DNA from: Nostoc sp. NOS(2021)
Lineage (GTDB): Bacteria; Cyanobacteriota; Cyanobacteriia; Cyanobacteriales; Nostocaceae
Direction: 5' to 3'
Assembly (NCBI RefSeq): GCF_017115025.1
Contig: NZ_JABXKM010000130.1
Location: 1-64,000, forward strand
DNA length: 64,000 nt
Shown: positions 9,538-18,128 of the stretch, piece after piece
Layout: each line of letters begins with the position of its first letter
Position numbering within the stretch: position 1 is the first letter of the stretch
Notes under the pieces: generated by a model
Database searches by the model: none
Seen by the model: the letters and a program-made list of their open reading frames with translations, nothing else
What the model was told of the DNA's origin: nothing
Program-made: the position numbers and the translations under genes

Positions 9538-9605
9538 TCGATGGGGTGAAGACTTGATGCTTAAGACTTTATCGATGGGGGGAAATTGTAGATGCTGAAG
9601 ACGTT
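9537..9605 (+). promoter_or_regulatory. Duplicated start region with a 13-codon upstream ORF ending Cys-Arg-Cys
   Basis: An imperfect direct repeat of about 34 bp (ATCGATGGGGTGAAGACTTG against ATCGATGGGGGGAAATTGTA, each followed by ATGCTNAAGAC) duplicates the leader and start of the flavoprotein gene. The first copy begins a short ORF at 9557: MLKTLSMGGNCRC, stopping at 9596-9598. It therefore overlaps the real start (MLKTL, ATG at 9592) by seven bases. Two of its last three codons are Cys. Translational coupling or cysteine-sensing attenuation is possible in a sulfur operon but is inference; a simple slippage duplication is the alternative. Confidence 0.5.
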
Positions 9606-11217
9606 AACAACCGATTTTGAACTCGACCTCCAAGCAGATGTGCTTGTGATTGGAGGTGGGCCAGCTGGAACTTGGGCGGCATGGAGTGCTGCATCAAGTG
9701 GAGCTAGGGTGATCCTCGTAGACAAAGGATATTGTGGTACGACTGGATGCGCTGCTGCATCTGGTAATGGTGTGTGGTATGTGCCACCTGACCCAGAAGC
9801 ACGAGAAACAGCAAAGGCAAGTCGGGAATCTTTGGGTGGGTTTTTATCCGATCGCAACTGGATGGATCGGGTACTGAATCAGACCTATGTAAACGTCAAT
9901 CAGTTAGCAGAGTGGGGTTATCCCTTTCCCACCGACGATGAAGGCAAACCCTATCGGCGATCGCTGCAAGGGCCTGAATATATGCGGCTGATGCGGCGAC
10001 AAATTCAACGGGCCGGAGTCAAAATTTTAGACAACAGCCCCGCCTTAGAATTACTGGTTGATGACGATGGTGCCGTTGCGGGTGCATCAGGTGTGAACCG
10101 TCAGACTGGTGAGAAATGGGTAGTGCGATCGCAGTCCACAATTATCGCAACCGGTGGCTGTGCATTTCTCAGTAAAGCGTTAGGATGCAACGTCCTGACA
10201 GGGGATGGTTATTTAATGGCAGCCGAAGCAGGTGCTGAGATGTCGGGTATGGAATTTTCCAATGCTTACGGCATCTCTCCGGCTTTTTCTTCAGTTACCA
10301 AAACCCTGTTCTATAATTGGGCAACCTTCACCTACGAAGATGGTACTGTGATTCCGGGGGCAAGTTCTCATAGACGTTCAGTAATTGCCCAGACATTACT
10401 GCAACAGCCAGTTTACGCCATCATAGATCAAGCGGCGGAATCGATGCGGCCATCTATGCGTTTAGCACAGCCCAACTTCTTTTTACCCTTTGATCGTGCA
10501 GGTATTGATCCATTTACTCAACGTTTCCCTGTGACTCTGCGGTTAGAGGGAACTGTGCGCGGTACGGGGGGAATTCGGATTGTAGATGAGAGTTGTGGCA
10601 GTTCTGTACGGGGACTCTATGCGGCTGGAGATGCAGCTACACGCGAACTGATTTGTGGCGGATTTACTGGCGGTGGTAGCCACAACGCAGCTTGGGCAAT
10701 ATCTTCTGGCTATTGGTCAGGGAAATCGGCTGCTGAATATACCCACAGCTTAGGGGAAAATAAAACTCAACGCCGCGTTCATGGTGTTGGAGAGGTAGGA
10801 TTAGAGAGTGGGAGCGATCGCTCTCAAACATTAGCAACTGATGAAGTGATTCAAGCAGTTCAAGCTGAAGTATTCCCCTACGAAAAGAATTATTTCCGTA
10901 CAGAACAAGGCTTAACCGAGTCTTTGGGTAGACTAAATCATCTTTGGCGAGAACTCCGCAGTAGCCAGGTAAGATCAGATAAAGAGCTAATCCGGGCGCG
11001 AGAAGCTGCGGCGATGGTAGCCACAGCGCGATGGATGTACAGCAGTGCCATCGAACGTAAAGAAACTCGTGGTATGCACAGACATCTAGATTATCCTGAA
11101 CTTGATGCTAACCAGCAACATTACTTGATTAGTGGCGGATTAGATCAAGTCTGGGTGAAAAGTCAGCCTTTACAGAGTGCAGAAAAGCCTTTATCTAAAA
11201 TAGGAGCGTTAGTGTGA
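9592..11217 (+). CDS. FAD-dependent oxidoreductase, AprA / fumarate-reductase flavoprotein type
   Basis: A 541-residue soluble flavoprotein of the succinate dehydrogenase/fumarate reductase/APS reductase alpha-subunit superfamily. The FAD Rossmann motif VLVIGGGPAGTWAAWSA is at residues 18-34. Other family segments are GCAAASGNGVWY, the FAD-contact segment SQSTIIATGGCAFLS, and the C-terminal GLYAAGDAATRELICGGFTGGGSHNAAWA. It overlaps by 4 bp (GTGA) the next gene, a two-cluster ferredoxin, which is the layout of an AprAB-like pair. An SsuA-like binding protein follows. Cyanobacteria normally reduce sulfate by the PAPS route and lack dissimilatory AprAB, so a role in reductive handling of an organosulfur compound is more likely; that is inference. 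Confidence 0.85.
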   Translation: MLKTLTTDFELDLQADVLVIGGGPAGTWAAWSAASSGARVILVDKGYCGTTGCAAASGNGVWYVPPDPEARETAKASRESLGGFLSDRNWMDRVLNQTYVNVNQLAEWGYPFPTDDEGKPYRRSLQGPEYMRLMRRQIQRAGVKILDNSPALELLVDDDGAVAGASGVNRQTGEKWVVRSQSTIIATGGCAFLSKALGCNVLTGDGYLMAAEAGAEMSGMEFSNAYGISPAFSSVTKTLFYNWATFTYEDGTVIPGASSHRRSVIAQTLLQQPVYAIIDQAAESMRPSMRLAQPNFFLPFDRAGIDPFTQRFPVTLRLEGTVRGTGGIRIVDESCGSSVRGLYAAGDAATRELICGGFTGGGSHNAAWAISSGYWSGKSAAEYTHSLGENKTQRRVHGVGEVGLESGSDRSQTLATDEVIQAVQAEVFPYEKNYFRTEQGLTESLGRLNHLWRELRSSQVRSDKELIRAREAAAMVATARWMYSSAIERKETRGMHRHLDYPELDANQQHYLISGGLDQVWVKSQPLQSAEKPLSKIGALV

Positions 11218-11543
11218 TTGAGTTGGTCAGCGAGTCGCGGTGCATAAAATGTAATATCTGCGTGAACATTTGCCCGACCAACGTGTTTGACCGTGTACCT
11301 GATGCGCCGCCAACCATTGCCCGACAGAGTGACTGCCAAACCTGTTATATGTGCGAATTGTATTGCCCAGTTGATGCTCTTTATGTTGCACCAGAAAGCG
11401 ATATGCAGACTTCAGTCAACGAGGCAGAATTGGCAGAAGTTGGGCTACTGGGTAGTTACCGGGAAAACATCGGTTGGGGACATAAACGCACATCAACAGC
11501 AAAAACAGATCAAACATTCCAAATTCTCAAGCAGATGAAATAG
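11214..11543 (+). CDS. 2x[4Fe-4S] ferredoxin, AprB-like partner
   Basis: A 109-residue iron-sulfur protein with two complete [4Fe-4S] motifs: Cys10, 13, 16, 20 and Cys41, 44, 47, 51, each CxxCxxCxxxCP. The 50-residue tail after the clusters is charged and lacks further cysteines. The GTG start lies in the 4-bp overlap GTGA with the flavoprotein stop, and TAGGAG lies upstream, so the two proteins are translationally coupled and probably form an electron-transfer complex. The next gene starts 32 bp downstream, so flavoprotein, ferredoxin and binding protein form one operon. Confidence 0.9.
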   Translation: MIELVSESRCIKCNICVNICPTNVFDRVPDAPPTIARQSDCQTCYMCELYCPVDALYVAPESDMQTSVNEAELAEVGLLGSYRENIGWGHKRTSTAKTDQTFQILKQMK

Positions 11544-11575
11544 TAATGCTGTCGATCGCAGTAGGAACAGGTTCT

Positions 11576-12610
11576 ATGAGTAAAAATAAACTTCCTTCAA
11601 GATTATCAACCTCAGTGGCTTGTGTTCTACTGCTACTGACTACAGCATGTAGCCAAGGCGAAACTAAATCGGCTCAATCCATTGATGCCAATAAAGCCAG
11701 TAATGCTAGCGCTGTAGCTGCATCTAACAATATTTCTACCCTACGAATAGGTTATGTAGGTAGTTCAGAACCTACAGGGCCACTTGGTTGGGCAAAGAAA
11801 AAGGGAATTTTAGATCGTGAGTTGCAAAAAGCGGGATTTAAAGACATTACTTTTGCAAGGTTTCCTAATGGGCCGGATCTAAATGAAGCTCTTGTCGCAG
11901 GTCAATTAGATGTTGGTTCTTTAGGCGATACACCAGCCATAGTTTTGAGAGCTAGGGGTGTTGAAACCCGACTGCTGCGGATTACTCAGTTTAATACAAC
12001 CGCGTGGTTAGTGGCGAAAAAGAATGGCCCGCGATCGCTCGCTGAACTTAAAGGTCAGAAAATAGCTACCCAAAAAGGCTCTTATATGCATAGATACCTG
12101 CTGGGTCTGTTAGCTGAAGCTAAAATTGCCAAAGATGTAAAAGTTGTCCACTTGATGACTACTGAGGCAAAAGCGGCTTTAGAACGTGGTGATGTCGCAG
12201 CTTATGCAACTTCAAGTGATCTGGGGCCTTTTCTGAAATCACAAGGGTTTCCAGTGCTTGATTCTTCGGCGAATCATAAAGGTTTGTCAGGGACATCATT
12301 AGTTGTAGCGACTGAAAGCTTTCTGGCGAAACAGCCTGATTTTCCAGAGAAATTTAATGCAATTCTCACAGAAGCAACCAAGGATTTAAAAGCTAATTCT
12401 GAAGAATATTATCAGTACCATGCTCAAATTACTAAATATCCTCTCGACATTATCAAAATATCGTTACCACTCAAACAGATATCAGAAGAACCATTACCAG
12501 CTGAGGGTGTGAAACTTTTAGAGGGGACAAAGAATTTTTTAGTTTCGCAGGGTTTAGCAAAGTCGGACTTTAAATTAACTGATTGGGTTGAGAAGAAACA
12601 ACAGCGTTAA
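11576..12610 (+). CDS. SsuA/TauA-type substrate-binding lipoprotein 1
   Basis: About 344 residues, the periplasmic receptor of a sulfonate/nitrate/taurine-type ABC importer. A lipoprotein signal is clear: hydrophobic VACVLLLLTTAC with the lipobox Cys. The binding fold shows LRIGYVGSSEPTGPLGWAKKKG, then GQLDVGSLGDTPAIVLRA, AELKGQKIATQKGSYMHRYL and YATSSDLGPFLKSQG. The start MSKNKLP (ATG at 11576) is preferred over an ATG at 11546, which would add ten residues before the signal. It lies in one operon with the AprAB-like pair and has no permease of its own nearby. It is more divergent than the three binding proteins at 19-24.7 kb, pointing to a different ligand. Confidence 0.87.
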   Translation: MSKNKLPSRLSTSVACVLLLLTTACSQGETKSAQSIDANKASNASAVAASNNISTLRIGYVGSSEPTGPLGWAKKKGILDRELQKAGFKDITFARFPNGPDLNEALVAGQLDVGSLGDTPAIVLRARGVETRLLRITQFNTTAWLVAKKNGPRSLAELKGQKIATQKGSYMHRYLLGLLAEAKIAKDVKVVHLMTTEAKAALERGDVAAYATSSDLGPFLKSQGFPVLDSSANHKGLSGTSLVVATESFLAKQPDFPEKFNAILTEATKDLKANSEEYYQYHAQITKYPLDIIKISLPLKQISEEPLPAEGVKLLEGTKNFLVSQGLAKSDFKLTDWVEKKQQR

Positions 12611-12618
12611 TTTTATCT

Positions 12619-12637
12619 CAATACGCTTGGGTTAAGG
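12619..12637. repeat. Solo end of the CCAATACGC MITE family
   Basis: The sequence caatacgcttgggttaagg matches the terminal repeat of the elements at 24732-24871 and 62042-62395. I find no opposite end nearby, so this is a truncated copy. Confidence 0.7.
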
Positions 12638-12666
12638 CTTAATTCTTTATCAAAGTCAATTTTTTT

Positions 12667-12743
12667 AACGAACTGCAAAGGACGCAAAGGAGAGGCAGCG
12701 CGTTGCGGGGGTTTCCCCCGTTGTAGCGACTGCCGTCGCAAAG
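12667..12743. repeat. Dispersed repeat, copy 1 (inverse of 33941-34017)
   Basis: About 77 bp, nearly the reverse complement of 33941-34017. Shared blocks include GAGAGGCAGCGCG and GTAGCGACTGCCGTCGCAAA, and the central CGGGGGTTTCCCCCG forms a small palindrome. Non-coding. Confidence 0.8.
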
Positions 12744-12840
12744 GAAGAGAGGGAAGAGAAGGAAGAAATGTTTAACTTAACTTTTTTTATTTGGAAGTCC
12801 CCAACAGAAACAGATTTTTGTAATTAAGTCTTTCAAAAGC

Positions 12841-13092
12841 GCAACTTCCAGGTTAAAAGGTGCAACTCCCAGGTTAAAAGGTGCAACTCCCAGGTTAAAA
12901 GGTGCAACTTCCAGGCTCAGAGGCTCAACTTCCATGCTCAGAGGCTCAACTTCCATGCTCAGAAGCTCAACTTCCATGCTCAGAAGCTCAACTGTCAGGC
13001 TCAAAGGCTCAACTTCCATGCTCAGAGGCTCAACTGTCAGGCTCAAAGGCTCAACTTCCATGCTCAGAGGCTCAACTTCCATGCTCAAAGGC
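12841..13092. repeat. 21-bp minisatellite, 12 units
   Basis: Twelve units of exactly 21 bp stand head to tail with no spacers. The first four are of the gcaactcccaggttaaaaggt type, the rest of the tcaacttccatgctcagaggc or tcaactgtcaggctcaaaggc type, with gradual interchange. Because 21 is divisible by three, several frames stay open on both strands; the longest (12777-13166, minus) would encode a heptapeptide repeat around VEPLSME. I regard these as by-products of the repeat. It is not a CRISPR array because there are no unique spacers. Confidence 0.9.
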
Positions 13093-13218
13093 TTCCAACT
13101 TCCCTCCTCACCAATAATTCCTTGATAGTACAGAGCAAGTATCTGTTGAATCAATCCAAAATCCAAAATCTAAAATCCAAAATTGTTTAATTCATTTGAA
13201 AATTCCAGGTAAAATGCT

Positions 13219-14703
13219 ATGACTATTGCGTTAGACCGTCTACAAAAAACTAAGTCTGCTCAAATTCGGGAAAAACTGGGTTATCCGATCATTGACACCG
13301 ATGTACATACCCAAGAGTTTCCCCCAGCATTCTTGGACTATTTAGAGCAAGTTGCTGGAACTGCGATCGCAGAGCGTTTCCAAGAACACTTACCCGGTGC
13401 ATCTCGCTCTAAATGGTTCAAGCAATCTTGGGATGAACGCCGTGCTAATCGCACCGCCCGCCCTCCCTTCTGGACTCGTCCCACTAACGACGCTTTAAAT
13501 TTAGCTACCATTAGCTTACCGAAGTTGCTGCACGAACGCTTACAAGAAGCTGGTACAGACTTTGCCGTTGTGTACCCCAACTTGGCAACTTTGGCGCCAC
13601 ACATCGGGAATGAAGAAATGCGGCTGGCTGTTTGCCGTGCAGCTAACACTTACCACGCTGAGATTTTCCGCCCTTATAGCGATCGCTTAACACCCATTGC
13701 TTCCATCCCCATGAATACGCCCGAAGAGGCGATCGCAGAATTGGAATATGCGGTAAAAGTGCTGGGACTCAAAGCAATTCAAATCCCTGGACATATCCGC
13801 CGCCCGATTCCTGCCTTTGAGAAGTATGGCGAAGAAGTAGCCAACGAAGCTATCTGGATAGATACCTTTGGCTTGGATAGTAAGTATGATTACGATCCCT
13901 TCTGGGCGAAGTGCGTAGAACTGAAAGTTGTACCCACCACCCACTCTTCCGGTATGGGCTGGATCAATCGGCGTTCCATTAGCAATTACCAATACAACCA
14001 TATTGGTCACTTTGCATCGGCTGCGGAAGCACTGTGTAAATCTTTATTCTTTGGTGGTGTAACTCACCGCTTCCCCACACTCAAGTTTGCCTTTTTAGAA
14101 GGAGGTTCAGCTTGGGGTGCTAGTTTGTACACCGATTTAATTTGGCACTGGGATACCCGCAATAAAGACCATTTGGTGGAAAACAACAATCCTGGCAATG
14201 TTAATTATGAAGAACTGCTAGAACTATATACCCGCTATGGTGGTGAACTAGTACATGGTCGGTTGGATCAACTAGGCAGTGGTTTAGGTTTCCACGCCGA
14301 CTTAGTATCTCCCCTAGAACCAGGTGATTTGGATGAATTCGCCGTTGCAGGAGTTACGAAGCCAGAGGATATCCGCGATCGCTTCTTGAATCATTTCTAC
14401 TTCGGGACAGAATCAGATGATACCCGTGTAGCTCAAGCCTTTAACCGCAAAGCTAATCCCTATGGCGATCGCGTTAAAGCCTTCTTGGGTTCCGATTCTG
14501 GTCACTGGGATGTACCTGATATTACTGCGATCGCTGCTAATACTTATTCAATGGTTGAACGCAAGATTATCACCGAAGAAGATTTGCAATATTTCCTATC
14601 AATTCATCCCTTGGAGTTGTACACCAGCCTGAATCGTGACTTCTTCAAAGGTACGGCTGTGGAGAAAACCGCAGATGAATTTTTGGCTAAAGCTGGCCGC
14701 TAA
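13219..14703 (+). CDS. Amidohydrolase family 2 protein, copy 1
   Basis: A 494-residue metal-dependent hydrolase or decarboxylase of the amidohydrolase-2 (PF04909, ACMSD-like) type. The N-terminal metal motif is TDVH (Asp28-x-His30), a further likely ligand is His242 in VVPTTHSSG, and the C-terminal Asp sits in FLGSDSGHWD. It is longer than typical members (about 300-400), the extra length lying mainly in the middle (SLYTDLIWHW to LEPGDLDEF). It lies in the organosulfur island and is followed by a near-identical paralogue. A role in hydrolysing or decarboxylating the carbon skeleton left after desulfonation is plausible but not shown. The start MTIALDRLQKT is shared by both copies. Confidence 0.85.
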   Translation: MTIALDRLQKTKSAQIREKLGYPIIDTDVHTQEFPPAFLDYLEQVAGTAIAERFQEHLPGASRSKWFKQSWDERRANRTARPPFWTRPTNDALNLATISLPKLLHERLQEAGTDFAVVYPNLATLAPHIGNEEMRLAVCRAANTYHAEIFRPYSDRLTPIASIPMNTPEEAIAELEYAVKVLGLKAIQIPGHIRRPIPAFEKYGEEVANEAIWIDTFGLDSKYDYDPFWAKCVELKVVPTTHSSGMGWINRRSISNYQYNHIGHFASAAEALCKSLFFGGVTHRFPTLKFAFLEGGSAWGASLYTDLIWHWDTRNKDHLVENNNPGNVNYEELLELYTRYGGELVHGRLDQLGSGLGFHADLVSPLEPGDLDEFAVAGVTKPEDIRDRFLNHFYFGTESDDTRVAQAFNRKANPYGDRVKAFLGSDSGHWDVPDITAIAANTYSMVERKIITEEDLQYFLSIHPLELYTSLNRDFFKGTAVEKTADEFLAKAGR

Positions 14704-14760
14704 TTTCATCTTCTCGTTATGTCCCTCAATCTTGATGATCCCCCCAACCCCCCTTAAAAA

Positions 14761-14921
14761 GCGTCTATACACAAGTCGTATTACCCCCCTTAATCCCCCC
14801 TTATAAAGGGGGGAAACCGAAAATATAGTTCCCTCCCCTTTATAAGGGGAGGCTTAGGGTGGGGTAAAACGAGAGTCTAAACCCAGATTTCAAGCTATTT
14901 TAGACTTGTGTATACACCGTA
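14761..14921. mobile_element. MITE-like element, copy 1 (tatacacaagtc ends)
   Basis: Ends ctatacacaagtc and gacttgtgtatacaccgta enclose two internal inverted repeats (ccccccttataaagggggg and ccctcccctttataagggg). The same architecture and much of the sequence recur at 51145-51298. The left end is slightly degraded in this copy. The flanks carry TTAAAAAG-type repeat sequence. Confidence 0.8.
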
Positions 14922-15028
14922 ACCTTAAAAAGGGGGGCAAAAAGTGGCTCAATTCCCCCCTTTTTAAGGGGTAGCTAGGGAGGATCTAAAGATACACAAA
15001 TCTTTTGAATAATTTAGGGTAAACTATC

Positions 15029-16510
15029 ATGACGATTGCTCTAGACCGCCCCCAAAAAACCAGGTCTGCTCAAATTCGGGAAAAACTTGGCTATCCGATC
15101 ATTGATACCGATGTACATACCCAAGAATTTGAACCAGCAGTCTTGGATTATTTAGAGCAAGTTGGTGGAACTGCACTTGTCGAACGTTTCAAAGAGAATT
15201 TACCAGGATCTTCCCGCTTTAAGTGGTACAAGCAAACTTGGGAAGAACGTTTTGCTTATCGCAGCAATCGCCCGAACTGGTGGGGTCGTCCGACAAAAAA
15301 TACTTTGAATTTGGCTACGATTAGCTTGCCCAAGTTACTGCATGAGCGTTTGCAAGAAGCAGGTACAGACTTTGCCGTTGTCTACCCCAACTTGGCAACG
15401 ATGGCCCCGAATATCGGCAACGAAGAAATGCGGCGGGCTGTTTGTCGAGCAGTTAACACCTACCATGCTGACATTTTCCGCCCTTATAGCGATCGCTTAA
15501 CACCCATTGCCGCCATTCCCCTGCACACTCCCGAAGAAGGGATTGAAGAGTTGGAATATGCAGTAAATGTTCTCGGACTCAAAGCAATTCAAATTCCCGG
15601 TTACGTCCGTCGTCCAATTCCTGCCTTTGAGAAGTATGGCAAAGAAGTGGCTAACGAAGTGGTTTGGATTGATAACTTTGGCTTAGATAGCCAGTATGAT
15701 TACGATCCATTCTGGGCTAAGTGCGTAGAACTGAAAGTTGTACCCACAACTCACGCTTCTAGCCAAGGTTGGACAACTCAACGATCTGTCACCAACGCCC
15801 AGTACAATCACATTAATCACTTTGCCTTTGCAGCCGAAGCATTATGCAAATCGCTGTTCTTTGGTGGAGTTACCCGCCGCTTCCCGCAATTAAAGTTTGC
15901 CTTTTTAGAAGGTGGTTCAGCTTGGGGTGCTAGTCTATACGCTGATATTATTTGGCATTGGGAAACCCGCAACAAACAACATTTGTTGACAAATAACAAT
16001 CCTGCGATTATCGATAAGGAAGCACTTGTAGAGTTGTACACCCGCTACGGTGGCGAACTTGTAGATGGACGCTTAGATAAAATTGGTGACGGTTTAGGAT
16101 TCCACCATCAACTATTGGCACCAGAAGATCCAGGCGAACTCGATGAATTTGAACTCGCAGGAATTGAGAAACCAGAAGATGTGCGCGATCGCTTCTTAAA
16201 TCATTTCTACTTCGGTACAGAATCAGACGATACCCGTGTATCCCAAGCTTTTAATCGTGCAGCTAATCCCTTTGGCGATCGCGTTAAAGCCTTCTTAGGT
16301 TCCGATTCTGGTCACTGGGATGTGCCTGATATCACCGCCGTTACTGCCAACGCTTACTCAATGGCAGAACACGAAATCATCACCGAAGAAGACCTCCGCT
16401 ACTTCCTCTCAATCCATCCTTTGGAGTTGTACACCAGTCTCAATCAAGACTTCTTCAAGGGTACAGGTGTTGAGAAAGCCGCAAACGAATATTTGGCGGC
16501 TAGGGATTAG
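15029..16510 (+). CDS. Amidohydrolase family 2 protein, copy 2
   Basis: A 493-residue tandem paralogue of the gene at 13219, by eye about four-fifths identical. The metal motifs TDVH, VVPTTHASS and FLGSDSGHWD are all kept. Differences cluster in the first third (for example the stretch after PGSSRFKWYKQTW) and around the middle loop, which could alter substrate choice while keeping chemistry. The 325-bp spacer is almost wholly repeat DNA. Both copies share the start MTIALDR and a weak AGG-type ribosome site. The preservation of both reading frames argues that both are used. Confidence 0.85.
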   Translation: MTIALDRPQKTRSAQIREKLGYPIIDTDVHTQEFEPAVLDYLEQVGGTALVERFKENLPGSSRFKWYKQTWEERFAYRSNRPNWWGRPTKNTLNLATISLPKLLHERLQEAGTDFAVVYPNLATMAPNIGNEEMRRAVCRAVNTYHADIFRPYSDRLTPIAAIPLHTPEEGIEELEYAVNVLGLKAIQIPGYVRRPIPAFEKYGKEVANEVVWIDNFGLDSQYDYDPFWAKCVELKVVPTTHASSQGWTTQRSVTNAQYNHINHFAFAAEALCKSLFFGGVTRRFPQLKFAFLEGGSAWGASLYADIIWHWETRNKQHLLTNNNPAIIDKEALVELYTRYGGELVDGRLDKIGDGLGFHHQLLAPEDPGELDEFELAGIEKPEDVRDRFLNHFYFGTESDDTRVSQAFNRAANPFGDRVKAFLGSDSGHWDVPDITAVTANAYSMAEHEIITEEDLRYFLSIHPLELYTSLNQDFFKGTGVEKAANEYLAARD

Positions 16511-16674
16511 GGACTGGGGACTAGGGACTGGCGACTAGGGGGACAAAGAGGATAATCCATGCCCACTCACCAATCCCAATACCCAATAACCAGTCCCCAA
16601 TCCCCTATAACGTTCCATGTTCCATTTCCTCTGTTCACTTGTAGCGTGGGCCTTGCCCACTCTACATTTCTCTT

Positions 16675-16805
16675 AAATAACGAACCGCAGAGGCGCAGAG
16701 GACACAGAGAAATGAGAGTTGAAAAAATATCCTAAAACTGACGCAAAAATCCTCTTTATTTCTCCTCCCTCTGCGTCTCTGCGGTTCGTTTATTTGGATA
16801 ATTTA
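16675..16805. repeat. Inverted repeat of the AACGAACCGCAGAG type
   Basis: Ends aaataacgaaccgcagag (16675-16692) and ctctgcggttcgtttattt (16787-16805) are inverted copies differing by one base. Non-coding between. The preceding stretch 16511-16674 contains tandem gggactagggactgg-like runs and no gene. Confidence 0.7.
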
Positions 16806-16838
16806 TTGCTTTGAAATTCCTAAAAGGATTATTTGATT

Positions 16839-18020
16839 ATGGTGCTAGATATTACAAAACCAAAGGATTACATTGACCTAGCAACTTCACTATCCAAGGA
16901 ACTTGCTAAATCCGCAGTTGAAAGGGATGCCAAAGCCGGAATTCCAGAAGAAGAAATTAATAAACTGCGTGAGAGTGGCTTGTTATCACTGGTTGTACCC
17001 AAGCAATATGGTGGGATTGGCGCAACTTGGATTGATGCCTTAAAAATTGTCAGAAAACTGTCAAAAGCAGATGGTTCAATTGGTCAGTTGTATGGTAATC
17101 ATCTCAATTTGACGGCTTTGGGTCACGTTTCTGGCACGCCAGCCCAAAAGGAAAAATATTATAGAGAAACTGCTAAGAAGAACTTATTTTGGGCAAATGC
17201 TATTAATACGCGGGATACTAGGCTGAAAATTAACCCAGAAGGCGAAAATTTTCGTGTTAATGGTGTTAAAAGCTTTGGTACGGGTATTTCCGTTGCAGAT
17301 TTCCGGGTATTCTCCGCTTTAGAAGATGGCGTAGAATTGCCTTTTATATTCATAATTCCCAAAGACAGGGAAGGGTTAATTTCCAATCAAGATTGGGACA
17401 ACATCGGGCAACGTCGCACTGATAGCGGTAGTTATACATTTAACAATGTTCTAGTAGAGAAAGATGAGATTTTGGGGCCACCAAATCCCCCTGATAGTGC
17501 CTTCTCAACTTTTCTTGGTATTATTGCCCAGCTAACAAAAACCAACGTTTATCTGGGAGTTACTAAAGGAGCCTTTGCAGCCGCTCGTGAATACACTAAA
17601 ACTACTACTCAACCGTGGATTACATCAGGGGTAGATAGTGCTACTCAAGACCCATATATTCTGCATCATTACGGGGACTTTTGGATTGAAATTCAAGCTG
17701 CGATCGCTCTAGCCGACCAAGCCGCCGAAAAAGTACAAGCAGCATGGGATAAAGATGCAGAACTCACTTATCAAGAAAGGGGAGAAGTAGCGATCGCAGT
17801 TTCCGCAGCGAAGGCATTAGCTACCCGTGTAGGTATAGATATTACCAACCGCATCTTTGAAGTTACAGGAACTCGCGCCACAGCAACCAAATATGGATTT
17901 GACCGTTACTGGCGCGATTTGCGAACCTTTACCCTGCATGATCCTGTGGACTACAAATTGCGAGCGATCGGCGATTGGTTACTCAACGATCAGTTACCCG
18001 TCATCACACAATATTCTTAA
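16839..18020 (+). CDS. Acyl-CoA-dehydrogenase-fold flavin monooxygenase, DszC/SfnB-like
   Basis: About 393 residues with the acyl-CoA dehydrogenase fold: N-terminal helical domain (IPEEEINKLRESGLLSLVVPKQYGG), middle beta-domain (FRVNGVKSFGTGISVADF, GQRRTDSGSYTFNNVLVEKDEILG) and C-terminal helices ending with FEVTGTRATATKYGFDRYWRDLRTFT-type residues. The last segment, with HDPVDYKLRAIGDWLL, resembles flavin monooxygenases of sulfur metabolism (DszC, SfnB) more than fatty-acid dehydrogenases. Such enzymes oxygenate sulfur compounds with reduced flavin. The ATG at 16839 follows AAAGGATT; a TTG at 16833 is less likely. It sits between the amidohydrolases and a methyltransferase inside the sulfur island. 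Confidence 0.82.
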   Translation: MVLDITKPKDYIDLATSLSKELAKSAVERDAKAGIPEEEINKLRESGLLSLVVPKQYGGIGATWIDALKIVRKLSKADGSIGQLYGNHLNLTALGHVSGTPAQKEKYYRETAKKNLFWANAINTRDTRLKINPEGENFRVNGVKSFGTGISVADFRVFSALEDGVELPFIFIIPKDREGLISNQDWDNIGQRRTDSGSYTFNNVLVEKDEILGPPNPPDSAFSTFLGIIAQLTKTNVYLGVTKGAFAAAREYTKTTTQPWITSGVDSATQDPYILHHYGDFWIEIQAAIALADQAAEKVQAAWDKDAELTYQERGEVAIAVSAAKALATRVGIDITNRIFEVTGTRATATKYGFDRYWRDLRTFTLHDPVDYKLRAIGDWLLNDQLPVITQYS

Positions 18021-18128
18021 AACATTGGGAATGGGGCATTGGTTATTAATTATTCTCTTCTACTCCCTCATCCTCCTCATCCCCCACTCTCCCGCTCCTA
18101 AATCCAAAATCCAAAATCCAAAATTGAT

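Noticed and set aside
12841-13092. CRISPR-like regular repeat
   Set aside because: Units are contiguous 21-mers without unique spacers, and no cas genes are present.
12777-13166. A 129-codon minus-strand frame with heptapeptide repeats
   Set aside because: It is produced by the 21-bp minisatellite, which leaves frames open on both strands; there is no convincing ribosome site or non-repeat domain.
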